64,000 nucleotides of DNA from Halobellus sp. LT62 (lineage in GTDB: Archaea > Halobacteriota > Halobacteria > Halobacteriales > Haloferacaceae), in the NCBI RefSeq assembly GCF_037031285.1, contig NZ_JAYEZO010000001.1:744001-808000 (forward strand), in the 5' to 3' direction. Both the position numbers and the translations under genes were made by a program. Positions 50,061 to 59,615 of this stretch are shown in pieces. Every line of letters begins with the position of its first letter. Position 1 is the first letter of the stretch. Below the pieces are notes generated by a model. That model searched no databases. It was given only the letters and a program-made list of their open reading frames with translations, and was not told the origin of the DNA.

Positions 50061-51004
50061 CTCTGAGTAGTCGGTGAAAACTCGTCAGTCGTCGCTCCGT
50101 CGGCTCCGTCGGCTCCGTCGGCTCCTGCTGCTTCGTCGCTCGAATCGAGTCGACCGCCGGGCGGGCGCTCGCCGAGCAGCAGTCCGGACTGGCTCTCGCG
50201 GGCGACGTCGTTCTCGCGGGCGACGTACACCTTCGTCAGCCCCGCGTCGTGGAGGTCGGTTCCGCACGCGCCCTCCCTGAGTGCGGTCCGAACGCCCGCC
50301 ACGTCGGTCACCCTCGCCCCGGCGACGACGTCGACGCCCGCCGCGAACAGCGGTTCGGGGAGGAACGACGCGGTCGCGCCGATCACGACGACCGTCGCCG
50401 AGGTCGGTGCCGCCTCCAAGTACGCCTCGATACCGCCGTAAATGAACGTCGACCCCGTCACGAAGACGACCTCCGCGCCCGTCATCGCCGAGGCTGTGTC
50501 CGCGGGCGTGAACGTCCGGACCCGCACGCCCGCCGGATCGGGAACGTCATCGACCCGCTCGCGCTCGATCACGCGGACCTCGATGTCGTCGAACTTCCGG
50601 AACGCGGGCGTAAACAGGCCAACCGTCGCAATCCGACCGACGTCGTCGGACAGGAGCGCCATCGGATCCCCCCGCCGCCAGTCGACGAGCGGCGCGGAGA
50701 GCGCGTTCATCGTCGCGGTCCCGAGCGCGCGTTCGCTCCGCGCCGCGGCGTTTCCGTCCGCGGGGGTGGTTCTCTCACCACCGACGTCTGCCGTCACTCC
50801 CGCCAGCAGCGACTCGACGGTCCGGTTCGCCGTGTTCGGCGGCTCGCCGGGCGGCAGGTGCGCCAGTCCGGCCAGCGTCGTCTCGTCCGTCCGGAGTTCG
50901 ACGAGCACCGCGCGATCGCCGACGGTGATTCGATCGACGCTCGCGCCGGTTCTCGTCGCCTGCGGACGAAGCCGCTCTCGCACGGCCGCCAACAACTCGG
51001 TCAC
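50057..51004 (-). CDS. DUF364 (putative chelation/Rossmann-like) protein in the cox operon
   Basis: The 315-residue protein has an N-terminal region like DUF4213 (residues about 1-105) and a DUF364 domain: RIATVGLFTPAFRKFDDIEVRVIERE, EVVFVTGSTFIYGGIEAYL, TVVVIGATASFLPEPLFAAGVDVVAGARVTDV. Structures of the family show a Rossmann-like fold suspected of binding metals or pterins; no reaction is proven. It begins at GTG and overlaps coxE by 4 nt and the XdhC gene by 4 nt, so it belongs to the same operon and is a candidate maturation factor. The C-terminal 40 residues are low-complexity (GADGADGADG). Confidence 0.82.
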   Translation of the reverse strand: MTELLAAVRERLRPQATRTGASVDRITVGDRAVLVELRTDETTLAGLAHLPPGEPPNTANRTVESLLAGVTADVGGERTTPADGNAAARSERALGTATMNALSAPLVDWRRGDPMALLSDDVGRIATVGLFTPAFRKFDDIEVRVIERERVDDVPDPAGVRVRTFTPADTASAMTGAEVVFVTGSTFIYGGIEAYLEAAPTSATVVVIGATASFLPEPLFAAGVDVVAGARVTDVAGVRTALREGACGTDLHDAGLTKVYVARENDVARESQSGLLLGERPPGGRLDSSDEAAGADGADGADGATTDEFSPTTQR

Positions 51005-52443
51005 GTCGAATCACTCCCGCTTGCAACCTCGAACTGCCGCGCGTCGTGCTCGTACCCGATCGCACCGCCCAGCCCGCGCTGTTCGATCTGCCGCGCGGCC
51101 TCGCCGAGATCGGCAGGCTCCGCGAACCCGAACAGGGCGTCGAGGTAGGGCAGCGCCGTCTCCATCCCGCGCGAGGTCGGCGCGAACGCCGACGAGACGG
51201 CCAGCGGGTTGAGCCAGACGACCGCGCTCGCCCGATCGGCGAGCCACGTGACGCCCGCCGCCAGCGTCTCCGGATCGCCCACGTCGAGGCCGTCGCTGAC
51301 GACGACGACCACCGTTCGCCGGTCGACGGCGTAGGGGTGGTCCCGTCGGAGCGTCGCGAACGCCTCGCCGATCTTCGTCCCGCCGCCCCACTCGATCTCG
51401 GCCTCGCGCAGCGCTCTCGTCGGGTCGCCGTCGCCGCGCTCGAACTGCCGTGTCACCTCCACGAGGTCGGTATCGAACAGGAATACGCCGGCGTCGCGAG
51501 CGCTCGCGTGGAGTCGGTCGGCGAACGCCAGCAGGACGCGCCGGTCAATCGTGTCGAGGACCGAGCCGCTCACGTCGATCAGCAGACAGCACCGGAGCTC
51601 GCTCGGGATCGGCTTCGAGGACGGGAGTTTGATCGGCGCGCCCCCGGTCGCGAGGCTCGCGCGGAGCGCCCGTCTGGCCTCGACGTGATCGCCGGTCGAG
51701 GCGTGGCGGCGACGTCGACCCGGGAGCGTCGAGAGGGCGTCGACGAATCGATCGATGGCCGTGACTTCCGCGCGCGATAATTGCGCCGGGTCGACGTCCA
51801 CGCGCTCGCGCTCGCCGACCGCGCTGTACCGGCGCGCGTCGCGCTCGCCGGTCGATTCCGGCCTCTCGCCCGTCGCGTGCCGCCGCTCGGTCGGGATCCG
51901 AACGGCGACGGGGCCGTCGCTCTCCTCGGCGTCGGTGAATTCGGGAGCCTCGGCGTCCGCCAATACGCCCGCCTCGTCGGCGTCCGAATCGGCCGATGCG
52001 GACGCGTCGGTCCCGTCGCGATCCCCCTCGTCTATGGGCGTGTCGTGCTCTGTCGCGACCGCGCTCAGTCCCGATCGGAGCCGGTGCCAGAACGTCGGGA
52101 ACAGCGATTCGAAGGCGTCGGCGTCGGCCGGCTCCGAGAGCAGCGTCGCCCGGAGCGCGTCCGCGACGCGACTCCGGTCGTCGAGGCCGACGACCGAGAG
52201 CGCGCGGGCGGCAGCGAGCGTGTCGCTCGGGGGGACGGTGACGCCCTCCGATCTGAGCTTCGCCGCCAGTCGGAGCAGTTCGATCAGCGCGTGCCGTCGC
52301 GCCGCGCGGAAGTCCGGAACGCCGTCGCGCGTCGAGAACCGGTCGAAGTCGCGATCGGCACCGTCGACGCCGCGCTCCCCGTCAGTTGCCAACGGCTCGA
52401 AATCGATCGCGTTCTCCGCCGGATCGCCGTTGTCGAAATTCAT
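51001..52443 (-). CDS. coxE: CoxE: von Willebrand A-domain protein for CO dehydrogenase maturation
   Basis: The 480-residue protein has an N-terminal helical part (DFRAARRHALIELLRLAAKLRSEGVTVPPSD), a long acidic disordered stretch (about 130-210) and a VWA domain with the MIDAS motif CLLIDVSGSVLDT (Asp290, Ser292, Ser294) and VVVVVSDGLDVGDPETL. CoxE works with the MoxR-type ATPase CoxD in forming the [CuSMoO2] centre of form I CO dehydrogenase. It lies 6 nt after coxD, and its stop overlaps the DUF364 start. Confidence 0.93.
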   Translation of the reverse strand: MNFDNGDPAENAIDFEPLATDGERGVDGADRDFDRFSTRDGVPDFRAARRHALIELLRLAAKLRSEGVTVPPSDTLAAARALSVVGLDDRSRVADALRATLLSEPADADAFESLFPTFWHRLRSGLSAVATEHDTPIDEGDRDGTDASASADSDADEAGVLADAEAPEFTDAEESDGPVAVRIPTERRHATGERPESTGERDARRYSAVGERERVDVDPAQLSRAEVTAIDRFVDALSTLPGRRRRHASTGDHVEARRALRASLATGGAPIKLPSSKPIPSELRCCLLIDVSGSVLDTIDRRVLLAFADRLHASARDAGVFLFDTDLVEVTRQFERGDGDPTRALREAEIEWGGGTKIGEAFATLRRDHPYAVDRRTVVVVVSDGLDVGDPETLAAGVTWLADRASAVVWLNPLAVSSAFAPTSRGMETALPYLDALFGFAEPADLGEAARQIEQRGLGGAIGYEHDARQFEVASGSDST

Positions 52444-52449
52444 GTGGGA

Positions 52450-53517
52450 TCAGGCTTCGATGCGGTCGTCGGCCGCGGCGGCGGCCTCCCGAAGCTGTTC
52501 GAGCAGCTCCGTGTCGACCCGTGCGAAGTCCTCGGCCTCCTTGAGCAGGCAGCCGAGCGTGCGTTCGATCTCGGCCGTCGAGAGCGGTTCGTCCGAATCG
52601 TCGTGCCGGAGTTGCGCCACCGCGCGCGCCCAATCGAGTGTCTCGGCGACGCCCGGCTGCTTGAGAAACGCCTCCTCGCGCAGGCGCGCGACGATCGCGC
52701 ACACCTCCGCGGCGACGGTCGCATCGAGTTCGGGTACCTTCCGGCGGAGGATCTCGTACTCGTCCTCGAACGACGGCGGTTCGACGTGGAGGTACAGACA
52801 CCGGCGCTTCAGCGCGTCCGACAGTCCCCGCGTCCGGTTCGACGTGAGAATGACGATCGGCGGTTGCTCGGCTTTCACGGTGCCGTACTCCGGGATCGAC
52901 ACCTGAAAGTCCGAGAGCAGTTCGAGCAGGAACGCCTCGAACTCCGCGTCGGCGCGGTCGATCTCGTCGACCAACAGGACCGGCGGCACGTCGCCACCCG
53001 CCCTGAGCGCGCGGAGCAGCGGACGTTCGAGGAGGTACTCCTCGTCGAAAACCGACCGCTCGCGACCCCCGTGGTCGTCGTCCGAGGAGGTCCGGTGGCT
53101 GTCGTCCGAGGTGGTCCGGTGGCTGTCATCCGAGGTGGTCCGGTGGCTGTCATCCGAGGTGGTCCGGTGGCTGCCGCCCGAGGAGATACCGCCGGCGTCG
53201 GTTCCGCCCGCCACCGTGCCCTCGTCGGCTTGGACGGCCAGGAGTTGCTTCGTGTAGTTCCACTCGTAGAGCGCGTTCTCGGCGGTGAGCCCCTCGTAAC
53301 ACTGCAGGCGGATGAGCTCGGTATCGAAGCCGCTCGCCAGCACCTTCCCGAGCTCGGTCTTCCCGCTCCCGGGCGGACCCTCGACGAGCAGCGGCCGCCC
53401 GAGCGTCAGCGCGAGGTGGACGGTCGTGACCGTTCGGTCGTCGGCGACGTACGATTCCGCCGCGAAGCGGTCTTCGAGGTCCGACGGCGACAGCGACGCG
53501 AACGCGTTCGCCGTCAT
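52450..53517 (-). CDS. coxD: CoxD: MoxR-type AAA+ ATPase for CO dehydrogenase maturation
   Basis: A 355-residue AAA+ ATPase: Walker A GPPGSGKT at 47-54, Walker [12 protein letters not shown] at 180-190, sensor 1 [24 protein letters not shown]. In CO-oxidising bacteria CoxD is an unfoldase needed to build the copper-sulfur part of the active site together with CoxE. Between the ATPase core motifs is an insertion of four 8-residue repeats (SHRTTSDD-type, residues 116-147), absent from usual MoxR proteins. The ATG overlaps the stop of the XdhC-YHS gene by 4 nt. Confidence 0.94.
   Translation of the reverse strand: MTANAFASLSPSDLEDRFAAESYVADDRTVTTVHLALTLGRPLLVEGPPGSGKTELGKVLASGFDTELIRLQCYEGLTAENALYEWNYTKQLLAVQADEGTVAGGTDAGGISSGGSHRTTSDDSHRTTSDDSHRTTSDDSHRTSSDDDHGGRERSVFDEEYLLERPLLRALRAGGDVPPVLLVDEIDRADAEFEAFLLELLSDFQVSIPEYGTVKAEQPPIVILTSNRTRGLSDALKRRCLYLHVEPPSFEDEYEILRRKVPELDATVAAEVCAIVARLREEAFLKQPGVAETLDWARAVAQLRHDDSDEPLSTAEIERTLGCLLKEAEDFARVDTELLEQLREAAAAADDRIEA
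53077..53172. repeat. In-frame 24-bp tandem repeat (four copies) inside coxD
   Basis: Four 24-bp units code for SHRTTSDD three times and SHRTSSDD once. Because 24 is divisible by three, gain or loss of copies keeps the frame. Confidence 0.92.
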
Positions 53518-54602
53518 ACTGACTCCGCGGGGGCGTCGAGGTACGACTCCGGATCCGCGCTGAACGACTCCGCACAGCCCTCACAACAGAAGTAGTACGT
53601 CTCCCCGTCGTGCTCGACCGAGGGAGCCGTCTCCGGGTCGGCGGTCATCCCGCAGACCGGGTCGGTGGCGAGTTCGGCCGTCCCGTCGTCGCCGTCGTCC
53701 GCGGCCGTGTCGGCGTCGTCGCGTTCGCCGGATGCGCCGGGTTCGATCTCGGCCGCGTTCGAACCTCCGCGCGATCGCGCGTCGACGACCTCGGCGAGAA
53801 TGCTCACGGCGATCTCGGCGGGCGTGTACGCGGCAATGTCGACGCCCGCAGGGTTCGTGACGGCGTCTGCGATCTCCCCGGGGTCGGCGTCGAGCAGCGT
53901 CGCCGCCCGCTCTTTCACCTCGTCGCTTCGGGTGTCGCTGGCGACGAGACCGATATACGGCGCGCCGGCTCTGACCCCCGCGGCGACGCCGCGAGCGTCG
54001 TATTTCCCCATCGAGGCGACGACGACGAGCGGCGCGGGGCCGACCGCCTCGACGATGGCGTCGGGATCGGCCGTCTCGACGACTCTGTCGGCAGCCCCGT
54101 CGCCGCCGTCGGGGTCGACGCTCACGACGTCGACGGCCAGTTCGCCCGCGAGCCGCGAGAGCGACCGCGCGACCGGCGAGTCGCCGACGATCACCAACTC
54201 GGGCCGCGGGTTCACCGGCTCGATGAACAGTTCGAGGACGCCCTCGCTGTGACAGTGCATCGGGAAGGCAGCCAGCCCGGGGCGTTCGATCTCCTCGGGA
54301 TCGGGCGCGATGCCGACGAACCGCGGCTCGCCGTCCTCCAGCGCGGCCAGCGCCTCGCTCGTCGCAGTCGTCTGCGCGCAGGCCGCACCCCCGATCCACC
54401 CGTGGAGTTCGCCGTCGGCCGTGACGACCGCCCGGTCGCCGACGTTCGCGGACACCGGGGGCTCGCGGCGGACGATCGTCACGCGGGCGTACGCCTCGCC
54501 GTTCTCCTCCAATCCCGCCTCTAGGGCGGCGATGTCGCCGTCGTTGATCTTCTCCCGGTGTGGGGGGTCGTTGCCTCCCGTGTGTGAGTCGTTCCCTGTC
54601 AT
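53514..54602 (-). CDS. XdhC-like protein fused to a C-terminal YHS domain (CoxI-like)
   Basis: The 362-residue protein has an XdhC-type N-terminal region ([41 protein letters not shown]) and Rossmann domain ([39 protein letters not shown]), then an acidic linker and a YHS domain ([15 protein letters not shown]... [14 protein letters not shown]). YHS domains bind copper or other metals through cysteines, which would suit delivery of copper to the CuSMo site, though this is inference. It follows coxL after a 206-bp gap and overlaps coxD by 4 nt. It is one of two XdhC paralogues in the operon. Confidence 0.87.
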   Translation of the reverse strand: MTGNDSHTGGNDPPHREKINDGDIAALEAGLEENGEAYARVTIVRREPPVSANVGDRAVVTADGELHGWIGGAACAQTTATSEALAALEDGEPRFVGIAPDPEEIERPGLAAFPMHCHSEGVLELFIEPVNPRPELVIVGDSPVARSLSRLAGELAVDVVSVDPDGGDGAADRVVETADPDAIVEAVGPAPLVVVASMGKYDARGVAAGVRAGAPYIGLVASDTRSDEVKERAATLLDADPGEIADAVTNPAGVDIAAYTPAEIAVSILAEVVDARSRGGSNAAEIEPGASGERDDADTAADDGDDGTAELATDPVCGMTADPETAPSVEHDGETYYFCCEGCAESFSADPESYLDAPAESV

Positions 54603-54808
54603 ATCGTGTATTCAGGTCGCCAGCGCCAATGGGGCTGTCGCCGTTCGGATTCCGTCGGTCGCTCGATCGTCGAACGTCCGTTCGGCCGTCGCCGTCCGCT
54701 CGGTCATCCACCGCTTTCGCGGCGACGATCGCCGTCGAAAACGGCGGTCACCGAACGCGGCAATCCTCGCAGTCGGCGGCCGCCGGACGCGGCGACCGCC
54801 GGCCGCGT
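54603..54808. other. 206-bp gap between coxL and the XdhC-YHS gene
   Basis: This is the only sizeable gap within the cox operon. A 31-codon minus-strand frame ending at about 54612 (MTERTATAERTFDDRATDG) is present but cannot be supported. It may hold an extra promoter or an RNA processing site separating structural from accessory genes; no clear TATA box was identified. Confidence 0.4.
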
Positions 54809-57313
54809 TCAGTCGTCCGCCGGTTCCTCGCTCGCGTCGCCCGCGAACTCGAAGCTGACGTTCTGTCGCGGATCGAGCGCGAGGCCCGCTTCGTCGAGCG
54901 CCTCCCAGACGCGGTCCGACGTCATCGGCATCTCGACGTGCGTGATTCCCGCGTGCGCCATCGCGTCGACGACGGCGTTGACGATCGCGGGCGGCGAGCC
55001 GACCGTCGGCGACTCGCCGACGCCCTTCGCGCCGATCGGGTGGTGCGGCGACGGCGTGACGGTGTAGCCCGTCTCGAAGTTGGGGATCTCGTTGGCCGTC
55101 GGCAGCAGGTAGTTCATGAAGTCCCCGCCGGTGCAGTTGCCGTTCTCGTCGTAGGTGACGTGCTCCATCATCGCCGTGCCGATTCCCTGAGCGAGTCCGC
55201 CGTGGATCTGCCCCTCGATGACCATCGGGTTGATGCGGTTGCCGCAGTCGTCGACGGCGACGAACTTCTCGAAGTCGACTTCGCCGGTCTCGCGGTCGAT
55301 CTCGACGACGACGATGTAAGAGCCGAACGGGTACGTCATCTCCGGCGGGTCGTAGTAGTTGACGGCCTCTAATCCGGGCTCCTCGGAGCCGGGGTGGTTC
55401 ATGTACGCGCTGGCGGCGATCTCGGTGATCGTGATCGAGCGGTCGGGCGCGCCTGCGACGTGGAACTCGCCGGACTCGCGGTTCCACTCGATGTCCTCCT
55501 CGGCGGCCTCGAGTTCGTTTGCCGCGATGGATTTGGCCTTGTCACGCACCTTCCGCGCGGCGACGGCCGTCGCCGCGCCGGCGACCGGCGTCGAGCGCGA
55601 GCCGTACGTCCCCAGTCCGTACGGGTCGGTGTCGGTGTCGCCGTGCTCGACGGAGATATTCTCGACGTCCATTCCCAGCTCTTCGGCGACGATCTGCGCG
55701 AACGTCGTCTCGTGGCCCTGTCCCTGCGTCTGCACGCCGACACGGAGGACGGCGTTACCCGTCGGGTTCACGCGGATGTCCGCGGAGTCGAACATCTCGA
55801 TGCCCGCGATGTCGCAGGATTTCCCCGGGCCCGCGCCGACGACTTCCGTGAAGGAGGAGATACCGATGCCGATGAGTTTGTCGGCGTCCTCCTCGAGACG
55901 GCGCTGTTGCTCCTCGCGGTAGTGGTCGTAGTCGGCCATATCGAGGGCCAGATCCAGCGCCTTCTCGTAGTCGCCGGAGTCGTAGTTCCAGCCCGTCGGG
56001 CTCTCGTAGGGGAACTGCTCGGGCTGGATGAAGTTCTTCCGCCGGATCTCGGCGGGGTCCATATCCAGCTCTTGGGCGAGCACTTTCACCATCCGTTCGA
56101 TGAGGTAGACCGCTTCTGTCACCCGGAACGAACACCGATACGCGACGCCGCCGGGGGCGGTGTTGGTGAACGCCGCCGTCAGCGACCCGTACGCCGCCTC
56201 GATGTCGTAGGAGCCGGTGAAGATGTTGAAGAAGCCCGCCGGGAACTTCGACGGTTGGGCGACGGCGTTGTACGCGCCGTGGTTCGCCAGCACGTCCGTC
56301 CGGACGCCTTTGATGACGCCGTCTTTCGTGGCGGCGAGTTCGCCGGTCATGTCGTAGTCGCGGGCGAACCCGGTGGTCTGGATGTTCTCCGAGCGCTCCT
56401 CCATCCACTTCACGGGCTGTTCGAGCACGACCGATGCGGCCGCGGCGACGACGTAGCCCGGGTAGATGGGAACCTTGTTGCCGAAGCCGCCCCCGATGTC
56501 GGGGCTGACGATTCGAACCTTGTGCTCGGGGATCCCCGACACCATCGAGAACAGCGTTCGGTGGGCGTGGGGCGCTTGAGAAGTCAGGTGGACTGTGATC
56601 TTCTCTTTGCCCGGGTCCCAGTCGGCGACGCACCCGCACGTCTCGATCGGCGCGGGATGGAGCCGCTGGTACTCCATCTGCTCTTCGACGGTGACGTCGG
56701 CCTCGTCGAACACCTTGTCGGTCGCCTCCTTGTCGCCGACGTCCCAATCGAAGATGTGGTTGTCCTCCTGGTCTTCGAGTTCGTCGCGGATGAGCGGCGC
56801 GTCGGCTTCGAGCGCGTCCCGAGCGGTGACGACGGGATCGAGCACGTCGTAGTCGACCTCGACTTTCTCCGCGCCGTCCTTCGCGATGTAGCGGTCCGTC
56901 GCGATCACCGCGGCGACCTCTTGGGACTGGAACTTGACTTTCTCGTTGACGAGGACGTCTTGGGTGTCGTCCATCAGCGTCGGCATCGTCGCCAGTTCGT
57001 GTGCCGCCAAGTCTTCGGCGGTCAACACGGCGACGACGCCTTCGACGTCCAGCGCACGCGATTTGTCGATGTCCTCGATCCGAGCGTGCGCGTGGGGGCT
57101 CCGGACGATCTCACAGTGGAGCATCCCCGGCTTCTTGATGTCGTCGACGTAGTTACCGCGGCCGGTGATGAAGCGCTTGTCCTCCTTGCGCTTGACCGCC
57201 TCGCCCATCCCACCGCGGCCGTGGCCGTGGTGTTTCTCGGGATCGGGACCGCCGTCCTCGTCGTGTTGATACTCCGTCTCTGCAACCGGTATGTCCTCTG
57301 TTTCGCTGCTCAT
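54809..57313 (-). CDS. coxL: CoxL: form I aerobic CO dehydrogenase, molybdenum-binding large subunit
   Basis: Oxidises CO with water to CO2, passing electrons to CoxS and CoxM. The 834-residue protein carries the form I active-site motif VAYRCSFR (residues 390-397), with Cys394 matching the copper-ligand Cys388 of the Oligotropha enzyme, and the base Glu767 in GAKGVGESP matching Glu763. Other pterin-binding segments include [16 protein letters not shown] and [20 protein letters not shown]. Form II enzymes have AYRGAGR instead, so this is a true CO dehydrogenase. The first 40 residues, His/Gly/Asp-rich ([10 protein letters not shown]), are an extra N-terminal tail. It overlaps coxS by 4 nt. 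Confidence 0.97.
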   Translation of the reverse strand: MSSETEDIPVAETEYQHDEDGGPDPEKHHGHGRGGMGEAVKRKEDKRFITGRGNYVDDIKKPGMLHCEIVRSPHAHARIEDIDKSRALDVEGVVAVLTAEDLAAHELATMPTLMDDTQDVLVNEKVKFQSQEVAAVIATDRYIAKDGAEKVEVDYDVLDPVVTARDALEADAPLIRDELEDQEDNHIFDWDVGDKEATDKVFDEADVTVEEQMEYQRLHPAPIETCGCVADWDPGKEKITVHLTSQAPHAHRTLFSMVSGIPEHKVRIVSPDIGGGFGNKVPIYPGYVVAAAASVVLEQPVKWMEERSENIQTTGFARDYDMTGELAATKDGVIKGVRTDVLANHGAYNAVAQPSKFPAGFFNIFTGSYDIEAAYGSLTAAFTNTAPGGVAYRCSFRVTEAVYLIERMVKVLAQELDMDPAEIRRKNFIQPEQFPYESPTGWNYDSGDYEKALDLALDMADYDHYREEQQRRLEEDADKLIGIGISSFTEVVGAGPGKSCDIAGIEMFDSADIRVNPTGNAVLRVGVQTQGQGHETTFAQIVAEELGMDVENISVEHGDTDTDPYGLGTYGSRSTPVAGAATAVAARKVRDKAKSIAANELEAAEEDIEWNRESGEFHVAGAPDRSITITEIAASAYMNHPGSEEPGLEAVNYYDPPEMTYPFGSYIVVVEIDRETGEVDFEKFVAVDDCGNRINPMVIEGQIHGGLAQGIGTAMMEHVTYDENGNCTGGDFMNYLLPTANEIPNFETGYTVTPSPHHPIGAKGVGESPTVGSPPAIVNAVVDAMAHAGITHVEMPMTSDRVWEALDEAGLALDPRQNVSFEFAGDASEEPADD

Positions 57314-57981
57314 ACGTTGTCACCGCCGGTGTGCTCGGCGTCGGTCGCGGGGCCGCCGCAGCAGTTCTCCGCGCCGCAGGTGAACTCGCCGTCGACCTCG
57401 TACCCCTCGAAGGGTTCGGGGCCGTCAGCGGCCGATCCGGCCGCTGCTGGGCCGGCATCGCCGTCGATGGCAACGGTGCCGCCGTCGGCCGCCGGCTGTG
57501 CGGCGAGCTTGTCGGCGGCGTACTCGATCGATTTCACGATGTTCTGATAGCCGGTGCACCGACAGAGGTTGCCGCTGATCGCCTCGCGGATCTCCGCCTC
57601 GTCGGGGTCGGGGTTCTCATCGAGGAGCGCCTTCCCCGCCATCAACATTCCGGGCGTGCAGTAGCCGCACTGCAGGCCGTGTTCCTCGTGGAATCCTTCC
57701 TGAAGGGGGTGCAGGCCGTCGGACTCGGGGAGATCCTCCATCCCCTCGACGGTCATCACCTCGCTGCCGTCGGCCTGCGCGGCGAACATCAGACAGGACT
57801 TGATCGGCTCGCCGTCGACGAGGACCGTGCAGGCCCCGCAGTTGCCGGTGTCACAGCCGATGTGTGTGCCCGTCAAATCCAGATCCTCACGGATCGCGTG
57901 GACGAGCAGCCGTCGTGGTTCGACCTCGGTGGATCGCTCGGTGCCGTTGACCGTCAGCGTGATTTCGCGTGTGTTTGTCAC
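57310..57981 (-). CDS. coxS: CoxS: iron-sulfur small subunit of CO dehydrogenase
   Basis: The 223-residue subunit has a plant-type [2Fe-2S] site (Cys43, 48, 51, 63 in [17 protein letters not shown] and KSC) and the all-helical second site (Cys105, 108, 140, 142 in [10 protein letters not shown] and NLCRCTGY). It relays electrons from the Mo-Cu centre to CoxM. The usual length is about 160-170; residues 165-223 are an extra Ala/Gly/Asp tail ending [11 protein letters not shown], with three more cysteines. It starts at GTG with a 4-nt overlap with coxM. Confidence 0.96.
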   Translation of the reverse strand: MTNTREITLTVNGTERSTEVEPRRLLVHAIREDLDLTGTHIGCDTGNCGACTVLVDGEPIKSCLMFAAQADGSEVMTVEGMEDLPESDGLHPLQEGFHEEHGLQCGYCTPGMLMAGKALLDENPDPDEAEIREAISGNLCRCTGYQNIVKSIEYAADKLAAQPAADGGTVAIDGDAGPAAAGSAADGPEPFEGYEVDGEFTCGAENCCGGPATDAEHTGGDNV

Positions 57982-58865
57982 GGTGATACCCTCCGTTTGA
58001 TGACGCCAGCACGTTCGGCGGCGTCGCCGAGCGCCCGCTGGGTCAGGACCTCGACCATCCGCTCCTTGTAGGACGCGTCGCCGTGTTCGTCGGATTCGGG
58101 GTTCGACTGCTCGGCGGCGAGTTCGCCCGCCTCCGCGAACAGCTCGGGATCGGGGCGCTCCCCTCCGAGCCGTTCCTCGGCGTCGCTCGCGCGGACGTTG
58201 GTGATATCGACGGCGGTCATTCCGATTCCCGCGTCCTCGATCCGACCGTCGTCGTCGAAGATCAACCGCGCGGCGACGCCGGCCATCGCGTAGTCACCGG
58301 TCTTGCGCTTCAGTTTGTGGTAGGCGCTTCCCTCCCGTTCGACCGGGATCGGGACGCGCGCCTCGGTGATCAGTTCGTCCTCGTCGAGCGAGGTGTCGTA
58401 GGGGAGCAAAAACAGCTCGTCGATGGGGACGGTTCGCTCCCCGTCGGGCCCCGTCGCGACGACCTCGCCGTCGTGGGCGATCAGCACCGATCCCCAGTCC
58501 CCCTTCGGGTCCGCTTGGGCGACCGAACCGACGATCGTCCCGCGGTTGCGGATCTGCGGGTCCGCGACGAGGGGAACCGTGTCGGCGAAGCTCCCGTACC
58601 GCTCCTCGATGAGTTCGGAGTCCTCCACGTCGGCGTGCCGCGCGAGCGCGCCGATCTTGAGATAACCGCCCTCCTCGTGGAGATAGTCGAGTTCGTCGAT
58701 GCCGTTGATGTCGACGACCGTGTCCGGACGCGCGAGTCGGAACCGGAGCATCGGCACCAGACTCTGCCCACCAGAGAGGATCGTCGGCTCCTCGAGGCTC
58801 TCTAACAGGCTCACCGCCTTGCTGACGGAGGTGGGCTCGTGGTGTTCGAAGTTTGCTGCTTTCAT
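57978..58865 (-). CDS. coxM: CoxM: FAD-binding medium subunit of CO dehydrogenase
   Basis: The 295-residue flavoprotein passes electrons from CoxS to the respiratory chain. FAD motifs are [12 protein letters not shown] (31-40; usual AGGHS-type) and [15 protein letters not shown] (TIGG-type), with DPQIRNRGT before it and the [11 protein letters not shown] segment typical of CoxM. Overlaps on both sides (ATGA with coxG, GTGA with coxS) show an M-S-L order, as in bacterial form I operons. Confidence 0.95.
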   Translation of the reverse strand: MKAANFEHHEPTSVSKAVSLLESLEEPTILSGGQSLVPMLRFRLARPDTVVDINGIDELDYLHEEGGYLKIGALARHADVEDSELIEERYGSFADTVPLVADPQIRNRGTIVGSVAQADPKGDWGSVLIAHDGEVVATGPDGERTVPIDELFLLPYDTSLDEDELITEARVPIPVEREGSAYHKLKRKTGDYAMAGVAARLIFDDDGRIEDAGIGMTAVDITNVRASDAEERLGGERPDPELFAEAGELAAEQSNPESDEHGDASYKERMVEVLTQRALGDAAERAGVIKRRVSP

Positions 58866-59458
58866 AGCATCTTCCGTAATCTGTCGGTGACGCCGCCGCT
58901 CGCCTCCTCGTCGACGTCACTCATCTGCTTCTCGATATTTCCGAAGAAGTTGTTCACGATCTTGTTGGCGACGGGTTTGATCACTCGCGAACCGAGCTGG
59001 GCGATCCGCCCCGAGATGTCGGCCTCGGTCCACCACTCGATCCGGGAGCTCTCGCCGTCCTCGGTCGGATGGATCTGCATCCCCGACTCCATACTGAAGC
59101 TGCTGCCGGAGGCGTCGCCGCCGCCGGAGGCGACCATCCTGAAGTTCTCGCTGTCGCGCTCGTCGATGGTCACCGTCGTCTCGAACCGGGGTTTCACGCT
59201 GCCGACGCCGACCTGCATCAGCGCCGCGTACGTCTGTCCCTCGACGAACGCGCGGTCGGCGACGACCTCCGGGTCTGCCTCCGGCAGCATCTCGACGTCC
59301 TCTTCGGCCTCGTAGTCGTCGAAATTGAAATCGTCGTCCATCGGGGTGATGTACCGACACCCCTTCAGCGCGTCCCGCACCGCCATCGGGTCCGACAGCA
59401 CGATCCACGCTTTCTCGGGCGGTACGCCGTCTAACTCGAACTCTCCTTCAAATTCCAT
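58862..59458 (-). CDS. coxG: CoxG: SRPBCC-fold membrane-recruitment protein of CO dehydrogenase
   Basis: The 198-residue protein begins MEFEGEFELDGVPPEKAWIVLSDPMAVRDALKGCRYI and continues with the CoxG/SRPBCC pattern (FETTVTIDERDSENFRMVASGGGDASGSSFSMESGM). CoxG anchors CO dehydrogenase to the membrane and may supply quinone-linked electron transfer. The C-terminal helix ends with NNFFGNIEKQMSDVDEE. It is the first gene of the operon; TACTTAAAAG (59509-59518) is the TATA box, giving a leader of about 29 nt to ATG 59458, so this is not a leaderless gene. Confidence 0.92.
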   Translation of the reverse strand: MEFEGEFELDGVPPEKAWIVLSDPMAVRDALKGCRYITPMDDDFNFDDYEAEEDVEMLPEADPEVVADRAFVEGQTYAALMQVGVGSVKPRFETTVTIDERDSENFRMVASGGGDASGSSFSMESGMQIHPTEDGESSRIEWWTEADISGRIAQLGSRVIKPVANKIVNNFFGNIEKQMSDVDEEASGGVTDRLRKML

Positions 59459-59508
59459 ATGTTCACGCTCTCCGTCGCTCCGGGTGCTCGTCCGCCGCAC
59501 GCCGCCAT

Positions 59509-59580
59509 CTTTTAAGTACCTCTACTATGTGCACACTATTATCACGCTTTATGATATCAGACAGATCCCAAATAAAAGTT
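59509..59580. promoter_or_regulatory. Divergent promoter region between coxG and moeA
   Basis: The minus-strand TATA box TACTTAAAAG (59509-59518) serves coxG. AATAAAAGTT (59571-59580) is placed for moeA. A TGTGCACA palindrome (59528-59535) and GCTTTATGAT (59547-59556) lie between. An arrangement with cofactor genes and the operon back to back would allow shared control; no regulator gene is adjacent. Confidence 0.55.
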
Positions 59581-59615
59581 TGTGTCGTTCAACGACAGTT
59601 CCCGAGCGGTGACTT

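Noticed and set aside
55394-57547. 717-codon open frame antisense to coxL and coxS
   Set aside because: It mirrors the codon periodicity of coxL; no fold or motif is seen and coxL is certain.
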